Assembly: GCA_023955635.1 (NCBI GenBank)
Contig: JAMXHR010000002.1
Span: forward strand, 434,001-498,000
Direction of reading: 5' to 3'
From: Methanosarcina sp. ERenArc_MAG2
GTDB taxonomy: Archaea; Halobacteriota; Methanosarcinia; Methanosarcinales; Methanosarcinaceae
Length of the DNA stretch: 64,000 bases
The notes beneath the pieces are model-generated. The model ran no database searches and was not told the origin of the DNA. It saw nothing but the letters and a program-made list of their open reading frames with translations. Positions within the stretch are counted from its first letter, which is position 1, and each line of letters begins with the position of its first letter. Position numbers and translations under genes: made by a program. Shown here in pieces: positions 30,720 through 42,125 of the stretch.

Positions 30720-32131
30720 CTTAATTTAACTGAAATATTTACACAATTTAACTGATAAACCAACGTCAGAAAGCATGCATCTGTAGAACTTCAACATTTC
30801 ATATTTTAGAGACTTTTTATTATTTTCTGGTCTTCAGACTTTCCCTCATATCATACAAAACAATAATATTTTAATTATATTGATATAATATAGTTGTGAA
30901 TGGGAAAAGGGAACCTCGCAATAGACAAATCAATGGCAAAAACGGTTGTTGACGGAAAAATAATAATTCCTTTACCAAAGGTTTTGGTTGAAAATCGATA
31001 CTACCCTATGTTCTTTGTATATTCTCCTACTCATTGTGATGATTGTGGAAGTAAATTACATGTAAACTCTCACTACACTCGTTTTATTTTATCAAGTCAC
31101 GGTACTATAGCTCGCGATGTTACATACTGGACTTGTTTTTCTTGTAAGAAACATTTCCATGATCAGATTATTGGTGTTCCTGGTTCTGCAAATTACAGTT
31201 ATGAGTTTTATGAAAAACAAATGTCTGTTAGATACGATGGGCGATGCAGTCTAAACAATTCTCGAAAAATTGGAGAAACATATACAGAAGGACTAACTGA
31301 TTTCTGTGGGAGAGCTCCTTGTGCCACTTCATTATGGTTATATGAGCAACAACAAGCAGAGCTTTCAAAGCAAGAACTTTTAGATCAAAATATTGCTTTT
31401 GACAGAACATTGTATGTTGATGGAGATTGGATCAAGAAAGGATGGAAAAAGAAATTTGAAACTCTGTTGGGAAGAGAAATTTCAGAAAAAGAATGGAAAA
31501 AGATGCGATATAAATCTGTTTACGTTATTGCCACAAAAGAAAAGGTCTTTTTGGATTTTGAGATAACTGACAGATTACCAACAATTGAAGCTCTGATGCC
31601 TCTTTTCATACGAATAAAAAACCGATTTCCTGAAGGTAAAATACAAAGGATCGTCTCTGATGAAGATAAAGCAATCATTGGAGCTGTAAAAAGTATCTTC
31701 CCTGAAGTGGTTCACTCCTTTTGCGTGTTTCATCAATTAAAAAACGTTAGTAAGAGATACAGTGACGAATTCAATTCCATCACAAATATTCCAGGTAATG
31801 ATGAGCTTGTGTACAATGAGATATGTCAATTAATACGCTCTGATACGGTTATCAGTGCTGTTGTATGTTTTCAAAAGATCCGAGAATTGGATTCTAACCT
31901 GGAACTTTCAAAAGCGTCTCATAAAGCAATTTCTTATGCAAAAGAGATTTTCACGAAAAATGTAAGTTTCTTGAAAAAGGGTTTTACACCTGAGACAGAT
32001 AACACAATGGAACAGATATTTTCTTTGATAGGTGATATTGTAGACAAAGCAAGATCATTTAAAACTGATAGTGGGCTAACTAATTTCTGTTATAATTTGT
32101 TTACTTATTTCAACAAACGGTGTTTCAGTAC

Positions 32132-33399
32132 GGCAGTGTGCCTATTTTTCTGTAAAATTTACTCTATACCCCTTACTCTTCATTTTTGATTACTGTTCCA
32201 TTACTATATACTTGTTTCCTGTGATCCAATCTTCATTTATATCAATGAGTATTGAGACTACGAGTCTCAATACTGAGTCCTTGTTGGGAAATGCACCTAC
32301 TACCTTACTTCTTCTTTTAAGCTCCTTGTTAGTCCTTTCCATCATATTTGTTGTTCTTATTTTTTTCCAGTGTTTTTCTGGAAACTGCGTATAGTTCATA
32401 ATATCATACTGAAAACTTTCAAGAGTATCAGCTGCACTTTTATACCCTATACTATCCAGTTCCCTAATCAGGTCATTTAACTTCTGACGGTCTCCTAACG
32501 CTTCTTTTATCTTCTCAGCCACTTCTTTCTGCCTCTTTTTTGGCACCTTCTTGAGAACTTGTCTTGTCAGATGTACATGACACATCTGCCAGCTTGATCC
32601 AATAAAGGATTCCCTAACTGCCTTCTGTATTCCTTTATGACCATCAGAAACGATTAACTTGACACCTCTTAACCCTCTTTCTTTCAGATCATCGAAGAGA
32701 TCTTCCCAGAACATAGAAGCTTCACTGTCTGCCAATCTTGTTCCAAGAATCTCTCGGTAACCGTCATCCCTGATCCCAGCAACTACAAAGAGAGCTTTGT
32801 TTTCATAGTGAAGCCCATCTCTTACCTTGAAATAAGTCGCATCAATAAGCAGGTAAGGTATTTCGTGTTCTATTCTCTTTGAGAGGAACTCTTCAACCTT
32901 CTCATCCAGTTCTTTGGTAATTCTGGAAACACAAGAGGCTGAGATTCCTCCTACTCCTAAAGCAGTCATGATCTTTTCCACCCTTCGTGTGGAAACACCC
33001 TGAAGGTAAGATTCCGCTATAGCGGTTAAGATAGCCTTTTCAACTCTCGAATACTTCTCAAACACCTGGGTTTCAAACGGAAACTCACGGAATTGAGGCT
33101 TTAACAATTCAAGTTTTCCATGCTTGGTCAGGAGAGTTCGGGGTTTGTAGCCATTTCTACTGGCTTTACGTGAATTAGTCCGCTCATAACGTTGTGCACC
33201 AGCTTGGAGGAGGGCTTCCTCCTCCATTGCAAGGTTTAAAAACCAAGTAATTAACTGGCGAATTCCATCTTCCTGATCGACAAGATAATCTTTTATGAGT
33301 GAGAATAAATTAACCATTGACTCTGCATCCTTTTTTGTTGTGGTGAAAAGAAAAGGATACAGAGTCAATCATATTTTACAGAACTTTCGGTACACTGCC
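32132..33399 (-). mobile_element. IS256-family element (1268 bp)
   Basis: The imperfect inverted repeats begin GGCAGTGTGCC on the left and GGCAGTGTACC on the right. The 8-bp target duplication TTCAGTAC flanks both ends. It is inserted near the 3' end of the MULE-type transposase gene. Confidence 0.92.
32190..33317 (-). CDS. IS256-family transposase
   Basis: Intact Mutator-type DDE transposase. The motifs are YLLIDATYFKVRDG (first Asp), VKLIVSDGHKGIQKAV (second Asp) with the C/H motif WQMCHVHLTRQVL, and TTNMMERTNKELKRR (Glu). The ATG at 33317 (MVNLFSLIKDYL) is preferred; an open frame extends 17 codons further upstream. Length is about 375 aa. Confidence 0.92.
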   Translation of the reverse strand: MVNLFSLIKDYLVDQEDGIRQLITWFLNLAMEEEALLQAGAQRYERTNSRKASRNGYKPRTLLTKHGKLELLKPQFREFPFETQVFEKYSRVEKAILTAIAESYLQGVSTRRVEKIMTALGVGGISASCVSRITKELDEKVEEFLSKRIEHEIPYLLIDATYFKVRDGLHYENKALFVVAGIRDDGYREILGTRLADSEASMFWEDLFDDLKERGLRGVKLIVSDGHKGIQKAVRESFIGSSWQMCHVHLTRQVLKKVPKKRQKEVAEKIKEALGDRQKLNDLIRELDSIGYKSAADTLESFQYDIMNYTQFPEKHWKKIRTTNMMERTNKELKRRSKVVGAFPNKDSVLRLVVSILIDINEDWITGNKYIVMEQ

Positions 33400-33462
33400 T
33401 TCAGTACTGGAAAATGGAGAGGATTCTCACCTTTAATGAGGGCAAGATTCCAATATGGATAA

Positions 33463-33862
33463 AGGTAGAAAAAAAATAACTCTTCAATTTAAAATGGAAT
33501 TCCTATAGCGGTAGCTGATGAAAATCTCCATAAAAATAGGGTATGTAACAAAAAAAATTATATGAGCTCTTGCATCAATAAATAAACTTTCTCAAAATGA
33601 GTAGATTAGTTTACTCAAATTAGAATGAAATTTCTTGATTTTTTCAAAATTGAAGAAGATCCAGAAAAAATTAAAAAGACTCTGAATCAAAGATATCTAA
33701 GGAATCAAATGAGTCCAAGACTTCTCTGCTAAAAAAATCGCTGATGATCCATCATACCAGCTACTATTTTTAATAAATTTTCTTGCTTAATCCCTATACC
33801 TCTACACCATATTCGTTAATCCTAGTGTTATGACAATTTAATTATTTCACATAATACTTTTA
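33463..33862. other. Intergenic with an IS630 end relic
   Basis: Mostly AT-rich. A short frame near 33626-33730 (MKFLDFFKIEEDPEKIKK) is not recognised. Positions 33825-33860 match the left end of the IS630 element at 39771 (TTAATTATTTCACATAATAC and neighbours) and are a solo terminal relic. Confidence 0.6.
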
Positions 33863-35217
33863 GGACTTACGCAGTTGAACTGAGAAATCAATAGCATTAA
33901 ACCTCTACCTGTATAAAATACCAAACCAGTTACAACACTAAGGAACAAAACATATATAATTTCAATTATTTCTCTTACCATCTATAATGTTTTTTAGAAG
34001 CCATTACAAATGATTAAAAGGAATCTAATTTGACGCTACGCATAAAATATCCGGAAGAAATTGAAACTCGAATGAAAGCATTTTATGATAGTTTGAACGA
34101 GAAAGATCGGAGAAGATACGCAGCTATCGAAGCAATTAAATTAGGTCACGGAGGACAAATCTATATTAGTAGTGTCCTGGGCTGCCACTTTCAGACTGTC
34201 ATGGCTGGAATTAATGAAATCACCAATGGTACAGAAACCCCAGAGGACAGAATTCGAAAGCCTGGTGGGGGTAAAAAGAAAATCATCGACACGGTGGAAA
34301 ATATCGATGAAATATTTTTTGATATTCTAAAAAACCATACGGCTGGAAGCCCTATGGATGAAGAACTAAAATGGACAAACCTGAACCTTAAAGAAATTTC
34401 AAAGGTTTTTAAATCAAAGGGTATGAATATAACTCCCTATGTAGTAAAGCAGCTCTTAAAGAAACATGGTTTTGTAAAAAGGAAAATGCAAAAAGCTGTC
34501 ACAATGAAAGACTCTAAAGATAGAAATGAGCAATTTGAGAGAATTCACGAGTTAAAGGAAGAGTACTCAAAAAGCGCTAATCCTATTATCAGTATAGATG
34601 TAAAAAAAGAAGTCATAGGTAATTTCTACCGTGATGGTAAAGTTTATTGTACCCACACAGTAAAGGTATATGACCACGACTTCAATACATTTTCAGATGG
34701 GGTTGTAATTCCACATGGCATATACGATCTAAAAAGTAACGAAGGATACATCACCCTAGGAACCAGTAAGGATACAAGCGAGTTTTGTTGTGACTGCATT
34801 AAAGACTGGTGGGAAAAATACGATGGTCCATCTTTATCCGATTGATGTTTTAACACACCTAAATTTCAATAGTTCCCTTAAAGTCCACTTTGATTCAATA
34901 ATCCGTGCTTCTCTTGCCGGTGTATTTTTACATTCAACCCCTCTTTCATCTTTGTACCTTAATCCTCCATGACCTCTACAGAAGTTAAAATGTGTACAAT
35001 ATAACTTCATTTGATACTCTAACCATTCTTTCATTTTTGAAAACCCTATTGTTTTCCTTGAAACTCTGTTGTTATCCTGTCTAAAAGTCAGGTTTTGTCT
35101 TTCAAGTAGAGTTGTTGATATTTCTCTTTGATCAATATCCTCTCCAAAGATGATCTTCTTCTCTACTTTCTCAAGTACCCCATTTTTTCTTGTTTTGACT
35201 ACCTGGGCATACCTTAA

Positions 35218-36540
35218 GGAACAAAACATATATAATTTCAATTATTTCTCTTACCATCTATAATGTTTTTTAGAAGCCATTACAAATGATTAAAAGGAAT
35301 CTAATTTGACGCTACGCATAAAATATCCGGAAGAAATTGAAACTCGAATGAAAGCATTTTATGATAGTTTGAACGAGAAAGATCGGAGAAGATACGCAGC
35401 TATCGAAGCAATTAAATTAGGTCACGGAGGACAAATCTATATTAGTAGTGTCCTGGGCTGCCACTTTCAGACTGTCATGGCTGGAATTAATGAAATCACC
35501 AATGGTACAGAAACCCCAGAGGACAGAATTCGAAAGCCTGGTGGGGGTAAAAAGAAAATCATCGACACGGTGGAAAATATCGATGAAATATTTTTTGATA
35601 TTCTAAAAAACCATACGGCTGGAAGCCCTATGGATGAAGAACTAAAATGGACAAACCTGAACCTTAAAGAAATTTCAAAGGTTTTTAAATCAAAGGGTAT
35701 GAATATAACTCCCTATGTAGTAAAGCAGCTCTTAAAGAAACATGGTTTTGTAAAAAGGAAAATGCAAAAAGCTGTCACAATGAAAGACTCTAAAGATAGA
35801 AATGAGCAATTTGAGAGAATTCACGAGTTAAAGGAAGAGTACTCAAAAAGCGCTAATCCTATTATCAGTATAGATGTAAAAAAAGAAGTCATAGGTAATT
35901 TCTACCGTGATGGTAAAGTTTATTGTACCCAGATAGTAAAGGTATATGACCACGACTTCAATACATTTTCAGATGGTGTTGTAATTCCACATGGCATATA
36001 CGATCTAAAACGTAACGAAGGATACATCACTTTAGGAACCAGTAAGGATACAAGCGAGTTTTGTTGTGACTGCATTAAAGACTGGTGGGAAAAATACGGT
36101 AAAAACAAATATCCAGAAGCAAATAGCATTTTAACCTTAGCTGATGGTGGTGGAAGCAACTCAAGCAGGAATTATATTTTCAAGGAAGATATGCAAAAGA
36201 TGGTAAATGAAATTGGAATTGAAATCAGAATGGCTCATTATCCACCATATACGTCGAAATACAATCCAATAGAACACAGGTTATTCTGTCATGTTACGAA
36301 TGCATGCAAAGGTACTGTTTTCAGCAATATTGAGGTGGTCAAAAGCCTTGTTGAGAAGACTTACACATCTACAGGACTCAAAGTGTTTTCGACTATAAAG
36401 GATAAAGTTTATGCCACGGGAAGAAAAGCAACTGAAAACTTCAAAGAAAAAATGAAAATTGTATTTGATGATTATTTAGGAAAATGGAATTACAGAGCAA
36501 TTCCACAAGTGAAAAATTGAAGTTATATTTGCAGCATTCC
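35218..36540 (+). mobile_element. ISAzo13-family element, copy B (1323 bp, complete)
   Basis: Complete element flanked by TAA (35215-35217 and 36541-36543), innermost layer of the nest. It served as the reference for the other copies. Confidence 0.93.
35306..36520 (+). CDS. ISAzo13-family transposase, intact
   Basis: 404-aa Rhodopirellula-type DDE transposase starting with a TTG codon. N-terminal DNA-binding region (GGQIYISSVLGCHFQTVMAGI), PIISIDVKKEV (first Asp), ILTLADGGGSNSSRNYIF (second Asp) and YPPYTSKYNPIEHRLF (Glu). It is the only copy here with an unbroken frame and is presumably able to move the others. Confidence 0.93.
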   Translation: MTLRIKYPEEIETRMKAFYDSLNEKDRRRYAAIEAIKLGHGGQIYISSVLGCHFQTVMAGINEITNGTETPEDRIRKPGGGKKKIIDTVENIDEIFFDILKNHTAGSPMDEELKWTNLNLKEISKVFKSKGMNITPYVVKQLLKKHGFVKRKMQKAVTMKDSKDRNEQFERIHELKEEYSKSANPIISIDVKKEVIGNFYRDGKVYCTQIVKVYDHDFNTFSDGVVIPHGIYDLKRNEGYITLGTSKDTSEFCCDCIKDWWEKYGKNKYPEANSILTLADGGGSNSSRNYIFKEDMQKMVNEIGIEIRMAHYPPYTSKYNPIEHRLFCHVTNACKGTVFSNIEVVKSLVEKTYTSTGLKVFSTIKDKVYATGRKATENFKEKMKIVFDDYLGKWNYRAIPQVKN

Positions 36541-37823
36541 TAAATCATCAGAGGGAACGATTTTTGTTTTCTTTGGTCTTCCTTTTTTCCCAGTACTTGG
36601 AAACTCTCTCAAAACTCCAAATTGTTTCAAAAGAGCTTCTCTATAAAAGTTTAACCCATCTGTGACAAAAACAGGAATTTTATCAGAAAGATGTTTATTA
36701 ACTAATTCAACCAACTTGTCTGCAACATACTGTTTTCTTGGACCTATTAAAAAGTCAAGTATTAGCCTGCAACATGGTACAAAAGCTACCCACATCCATG
36801 GCCCATCATCCTTGTAATCTTTCATCCTGGGAACTATTTTTTTGGATTATTACCCATAGTTCGTCCATTTCTATCTTTGGAACATCCAGGTTCTTCATCA
36901 TAACGTCATTTACTTTATCGCATTGTTCAGATGCACGAACTAACCATCGCTTTACACTGGCAGGTTGTACATCTAAAACATCGGAAATGGCTTCAATGCT
37001 CATTCCTTTCATAGACATTTTTAGAGCTAAATCGATAGTTTTCTCATCTTTGCGAAGATCATGATAAAAAGTGTCTGTATGGTCACAAAAAGCTTTACCG
37101 CAATGACGGCAAAGATATCTTCTTGTTTTTTCTCCACGGCTTATGTAAGTTCCATTTCCAACAACATTGTCTTGATCACTAAGACCATAGAGCTCACAGT
37201 CTTTGTTCGGACACGAAACGTTAGTAAATTGTGATTTTGGACCTCTTTTTCCCATAACAGAATATTATACAAATTAATCTATATAACCTCAATCAAATAC
37301 AAATTGACCATCAAAAATACGGTAAAAACAAATATCCAGAAGCAAATAGCATTTTAACCTTAGCTGATGGTGGTGGAAGCAACTCAAGCAGGAATTATAT
37401 TTTCAAGGAAGATATGCAAAAGATGGTAAATGAAATTGGAATTGAAATCAGAATGGCTCATTATCCACCATATACGTCGAAATACAATCCAATAGAACAC
37501 AGGTTATTCTGTCATGTTACGAATGCATGCAAAGGTACTGTTTTCAGCAATATTGAGGTGGTCAAAAGCCTTGTTGAGAAGACTTACACATCTACAGGAC
37601 TCAAAGTGTTTTCGACTATAAAGGATAAAGTTTATGCCAAGGGAAGAAAAGCAACTGAAAACTTCAAGGAAAAAATGAAAATTGTATTTGATGATTATTT
37701 AGGAAAATGGAATTACAGAGCAATTCCACAAGTGAAAAATTGAAGTTATATTTGCAGCATTCCTAAATGTACTTGATTTTGTACTTCAGTGCGTAAGTCC
37801 TATTAATTTCATCTTTGTAGATT

Positions 37824-37922
37824 AGTCCTCTCGAGCGCAGCTCAGTATCTTTAATATAAATCAGTCCGCTTGAGCGAGCGAAGCGAGTGAAACGGACCCC
37901 GTGCTCCCGAAGCGGAACTCGG
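37824..37922. repeat. Dispersed intergenic repeat, copy 2
   Basis: Nearly identical to 18951-19051, with the same orientation and the same internal palindromes. It ends exactly where an IS630 relic begins. Confidence 0.82.
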
Positions 37923-38060
37923 GACTTTGACATTTTCTCATCAGCATCCTTCCTCGCAAATTTATATTCTATTTTCTTTTGGTTTTCATCCTTCTATTTG
38001 TCCATCTACATACTTCGTGGTAAATGTCTGCATCATCGATCCTTCTGTCATCGGGATATG
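37923..38060 (-). pseudogene. IS630 transposase, C-terminal relic
   Basis: About 140 bp alignable by eye with the 3' end of the IS630 transposase at 39800-39935, for example the stretch that begins GACATTTTCTC. It is strongly diverged. An inverted repeat GAGAGTGAA-CGATTA / GAGAGTGAATCAATTA follows at about 38078-38158. Confidence 0.6.
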
Positions 38061-39770
38061 ACCAAATACACCAGAAGAGAGTGAAACGATTAAATTTACC
38101 CAGAAAACTACACGATTACAATTACCAAAGTTGACTACAAAACTAATTGATTCACTCTCTATTCTATAGATCATGAAGACCTATCCGAGTATTCTGTTAT
38201 ATAAAAGAATTTTCTATTAGAGTATCACTTTCATGAGCAGACCTTACTCTTTTAAATATCTCCATTACAACGATAATAATGCCAGCGATTATTAGAAAAA
38301 TTAGCCAGGTTTCAAATGAAACTGGACTTATACTCAGAAGTTTCTGCGTGATAGACACATGCATGGCAGAGATATGGAATCCTTGCATCAGAACAACGCC
38401 TAAAACTAGAAAGTAATTATTCCTTAGAGGCACATGGAATGCGGAGCGGTATTCAGAACGGCAGTTAAATACATGGAAATTCTCAAAAAGTACCATCAAA
38501 AGTAGAAGAAGATTTCTTGCCCAATTTTCTTCATATCCTTCTCTAATTAACCATATCCAAATCGCAAAAGCTATGATACCAATAGTTATCCCTGAAATTA
38601 ACGTCTGTTTTATCATCAAGTTATTAAAAATCCCTTCTTCAGGTTTCCTTGGCTTTCTGCGCATGGTTCCGGGTTCTCCTGCTTCAAAGGCCAGAGCTAC
38701 TCCTTGGATTCCGTTTGTAACGAGGTTAAGCCAGAGAAGCTGCACTGCGATTAGTGGTATTGGGAGACCTGCAAAAAGTGCGAGTATGAAAAGGACAACT
38801 TCTGCAAGGCCAGTCGAGACAAGAAGATAGGTGACCTTTCTAATATTATCATAAGCTATTCTTCCTTCCTCAACACCTGCAACAATCGAAGAAAATGTGT
38901 CATCAGTTATAATCATAGATGATGTATCTTTGGCCACATCTGTTCCTGATCCCATTGCTACGCCAATATTCGCCCTCCTAAGGGCAGGAGCATCATTAAC
39001 CCCGTCCCCTGTGACAGCGACAAAATGACCCTTCCTGACAAGAGCATCCACAATCTGCATCTTTTGTACTGGCGTTACCCTTGCAAAAACTCGTGCTTTA
39101 TCGAGGGCATCAATACAGCATGGAAGTTCGGGGCCGCCAAGCTCTTCGATCTCTCTTCCAGTAATCATTTCGTCTTTCGAGTACGCTATTCCAAGTTCGC
39201 TGGCTATTGCAAGTGCAGTCTTCGGATGATCTCCTGTAATCATTATAACATCAATTCCAGCCTTTTTGCAAGTCTGGACTGCATCTTTGACATCAGGTCT
39301 CAATGGGTCTATAAACCCAGTGATGCCTAAAAACGTGAGCTCCGGCTTTACCGACTTGAGGTCAAAATCATCATTTATCCCCTCTGGAACCAAACCCTCA
39401 GCCACTACAAGTGAACGATAACCCTTTTCCATCAAGGAATTAAGTTCCCTGTTAAGCAAATCGGGATCAATTGGGATCACTCCTTCCAAAGAATTCATTT
39501 TTGTACAATATGGAAGGATGGCTTCCATAGCCCCTTTGACAGCTATTTTAGTAGATCCATTTTTATCCTGCCGATAATACATAGCAGCGTACATACGCTC
39601 GGATTCAAAAGGAACCTCAGCTACAACTTTAACCTCATTTCTAACTTTGTTAGGATTTATTCCTAGCTTGAATGTCAGAGCAAGAAATGCTACATCCATA
39701 GCATCCCCATGGTGAACCCACTCTTTACTCTCCTGAAGAAGAGAACCTTCATTGCAAATCGTAGCCGCTA

Positions 39771-40942
39771 GTGTCTTGTCAATTTAATTATTTCACATAA
39801 TACTTTGACATTTTCTCGTCCGCATTCTTCCTCGTAAATTTCCATTCTATTTTCTTTTTATGTTCATTCCTTCTCTTTGTCCATGCATCCACTTCGTGTG
39901 TAAGTGTCTCCATATCCCCGATCCTTCTGCCTGTACATTCAATATCCATAACATTGATCTCTATTTCTGCAGCATTAAGCCAACTTGCATGTTTTGGCGT
40001 ATAATGGAATTCTATCTTGTCCAGAATTGTTTTTGCTTCTTCTTCGCTGAATGTTTCGTAGAATGACTTTTCTTTATGTATATTGAGATTATCCGTAACC
40101 AGTCGGATGACTTCAGCTTCAGAATATTCTTCGGTAACGAGAATTTTCACGAATTGTGCAAAATCCTTCATAGTTCTTCTTTTGGTTACCTGAGTCACCC
40201 TTTTTCCTGCTTTGAACTCTACTGCCATGAATATGTTTGCTGTTCCGTTCCTGATATATTCATAATCATACCTCTCTGGACTTCCAGGCTTCATAGGAAT
40301 GGGAATTCTCTTATCTCCAAGCAGTTGCTTTGGTTTCTCGTCAAGACAGATAATAGGGTTTTTAGGGTCGTAATCCTCTTCGTATAGGTCAAGAACGTCA
40401 TACATTCTCTTTCTGTACTCGGAATCAATCGTCTGAATGCACCACATCCGTCTTAACCAGGGTTTAGTTTTGCTTTTTTAGAATAAGCCTGATGCTCTCT
40501 TTGTTTATTGTTTCAAATCCTTCTTTTTTCTTCAGTTCTTCAGTAAGCAGTGTAAGCGACCATCTTTTGCTTCCATCGGGAGAACTGGTACATGCGAGCG
40601 CAATTATTTCGGCAACATGTTTTTCGGTGTATTTTATAGGTTGACCAGGTCGTGGTTTGTCAAAAAGAGAACTCAGAAGACCTTCTTCAACGTATCGTTT
40701 CCTGATATTAAAAGTAGTATTCCTGGAAATACCTAATGTTTTCGCTATCTCTGTACCTGTTTTATGCTGGTTTGAAAGGAGGAGGACACGTGCTCGGGTG
40801 ATTTCTCGTGCACTTTTATGTCCTTTTCTCACAAAGTCAAGAAGGAAATTTACCTCGTGATCTTCAAGGTTAATAGTAAGCATGAAGATGTAAAGGGATT
40901 CAGAGCTTATAAAGTTAACAAAGAATTAAATTTTCGCGACAC
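39771..40942 (-). mobile_element. IS630-family element (1172 bp) inside the P-type ATPase gene
   Basis: It is flanked by TA (39769-39770 and 40943-40944). The ends GTGTCTTGTCAATTTAATTA and GTGTCGCGAAAATTTAATTC are imperfect inverted repeats. Its termini resemble those of the 82-bp MITE. Confidence 0.9.
39788..40883 (-). CDS. IS630-family transposase, frames A and B
   Basis: Frame A (40883-40464) contains the helix-turn-helix domains (GTEIAKTLGISRNTTFNIRKRY). Frame B (40447-39788) carries IICLDEKPKQLL, VTDNLNIHKEK and YTPKHASWLNAAEIEINVM. The junction needs two single-base additions, in the T run near 40474-40479 and the GGG at 40460-40462, to read KKAKLNPWLRRMWCIQT, so simple -1 frameshifting does not explain it. 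Undercalled bases are more likely. Confidence 0.82.
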
Positions 40943-42125
40943 TAGTACAAGCTTTTGCAATCCCTTCAATTCTTCAGTATCTGGGGAAACTCCATCTATT
41001 CTCTTTATCTCGCCTACAGGAAGATAACCTTCTCCTGAGATCTCAAAATAGCTTCCCGAGGGAAGCACTACTATTTTTGCTGTCTGTTGGTTTACTGTCA
41101 GAGTCCCGGTCTTATCGGTTGCTATTGTAGTGCAGCTCCCAAGACTCTCAACTGCAGAGAGACTGCGGACAATTACATTTCGTTTAGCCATTCTTGTGGA
41201 TGCAATCGAAAGTGCTACTGTAACCGCTACAGGCAAGCCTTCAGGAATTGCAGACACTATCAGAGCTATTGCAAGGAAGAAAACCTCCACAGGTGCAATC
41301 CCCTGTAAAAGGGCAACTGCACTCATCACTCCGCTTGCTGCAACCACGGCGATTCCTATTTTTTGGGAAAAATCTTCCATGCGTAAAAGTAGAAGCGGCT
41401 TTGCTGATTCTGTCTCTGTGACTGCACGTGCAATCATACCAACTTCCGTTCGGCTGCCGGTTGCCGTTACAACTCCACAAGCGCGTCCTGTAATTACAGT
41501 ACTCCCTGCATAAGCCATATTATGCCGATCGCTTGAAGGAGTATTTTCTTTGAGAACATTCGCAGTTTTCTCCACAGCAGCAGACTCACCAGTGAGAAGT
41601 GACTCGTCGATAGTAAGGTTAGAGACATATAGGATACGTAGATCAGCAGGGATGCGACTTCCTGACTCAATTAGGACTACATCCCCTGGAACTATCTCCT
41701 CTGCCGAAATTTTTAACTCGGCTCCCTCCCTTCTGACCCGGGACATAATCTTTAAAATTGTCTGTAGTTGAGATGCACTCTTTTCAGCCTTCCATTCCTG
41801 AATAGTGCCAATTACGGCATTTATCACCACTACAAGAAAAATGAAACCTGCATCCCTTAAATCGTCTAGCAGGACTGAGATAACTCCTGCTATAATAAGG
41901 ATGTAAATTAGAGGGCTTTTGAATTGATGAAGAATTATTTCTGTAATTCCCGGAGGCTTTTTTGTTGGAAGAATGTTTTTTCCATATTCCTGCAACCTTT
42001 TAGTTGCCTCTTCGGATTCCAGGCCCTTTGATGAGGTAACGAGTTTTTTAAATATCTCTTCAGTTTCTAGTGAATACCAGGGAGTGACAGTTGTAGTATG
42101 GTTTTTCGCATTATCCAGCTGTAAA

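Larger units (their letters stand above)
30900..33462 (+). pseudogene. MULE-type transposase interrupted by IS256
   Basis: It reads an N-terminal zinc-finger-like region (CDDCGSKLH, then WTCFSCKKHFH) and a Mutator-like DDE core: LYVDGDWIKKGW, RIVSDEDKAIIGAV and DNTMEQIFSLIGD. The frame runs into the IS256 at 32132. Removing the IS and one TTCAGTAC restores NKRCFSTGKWRGFSPLMRARFQYG and a stop at 33462, for about 432 aa. The ends of its own element were not identified. Confidence 0.75.
34834..37255 (-). pseudogene. IS1-like transposase, interrupted by ISAzo13 copy B
   Basis: From 37255: a zinc-finger region (CPNKDCELYG, CRHCGKAFCDH), a helix-turn-helix (SIEAISDVLDVQPASVKRWLVRA) and the first catalytic region MDELWVIIQK. 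The frame then shifts by -1 at an A7 run (36834-36840), a plausible programmed site as in IS1, and continues WVAFVPCCRLILDF and VFVTDGLNFYREAL. It is cut at 36543 by ISAzo13 copy B and resumes at about 35214 (YAQVVKTRKNGVLEK, CRGHGGLRYKDERG). Confidence 0.8.
34822..37312 (-). mobile_element. IS1-like element carrying ISAzo13 copy B
   Basis: The short inverted ends GATGGTC and GACCATC are flanked by the 8-bp duplication AAAAATAC (34814-34821 and 37313-37320), in the size range typical of IS1. Net length without copy B is about 1165 bp. Confidence 0.85.
34030..37743 (+). pseudogene. ISAzo13-family transposase, interrupted (copy C/D)
   Basis: The N-terminal part is at 34030-34821 and the C-terminal part at 37321-37743. 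Joining them after removal of the IS1-like element and one AAAAATAC restores DWWEKYGKNKYPEAN. It is almost identical to copy B, which lies inside the interrupting element. Confidence 0.88.
33942..37763 (+). mobile_element. ISAzo13-family element, copy C/D, carrying an IS1-like element
   Basis: It has the same ends as copies A and B, with TAA duplicated at 33939-33941 and 37764-37766. It is interrupted between 34821 and 37313 by an IS1-like element. Confidence 0.88.
33863..37800. mobile_element. 113-bp MITE-like element, split by ISAzo13
   Basis: Outermost layer of a nested insertion. The ends GGACTTACGCA and TGCGTAAGTCC are perfect 11-bp inverted repeats, flanked by TA (33861-33862 and 37801-37802). 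Once the ISAzo13 copy C/D (33942-37763) and one TAA are removed, only about 113 bp remain, without coding capacity. Single copy in the window. Confidence 0.65.
38197..42125 (-). pseudogene. P-type cation ATPase (P2, Ca2+-type) interrupted by an IS630
   Basis: The N-terminal part (about 42125-40945) has the cation ATPase N-domain, LTGES in the actuator, the membrane motif VSAIPEGLPVAV and the phosphorylation site IATDKTGTLT. The C-terminal part (39768-38197) has the nucleotide-binding region, MITGDHPKTA, VAVTGDGVNDAPAL and the C-terminal transporter helices. Removing the IS and one TA gives GLQKLVLAATICNEGSLLQES, in frame. PEGLP points to the SERCA/PMR-like class. The extreme N-terminus is uncertain: no ATG or GTG is found upstream of 41995, although AGGAGG lies near 42220 and a T run at 42149-42154 may be one base short. 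Confidence 0.85.

Noticed and set aside
33942..37763. Tandem duplication of ISAzo13 copies
   Set aside because: The duplicated AAAAATAC and TAA sites and the broken frames show nesting through an IS1-like element, not a tandem duplication.
40460..40480. Programmed frameshift in the second IS630 transposase
   Set aside because: Two separate base additions are needed and an intermediate frame ends at once, so a single -1 shift cannot produce the protein.
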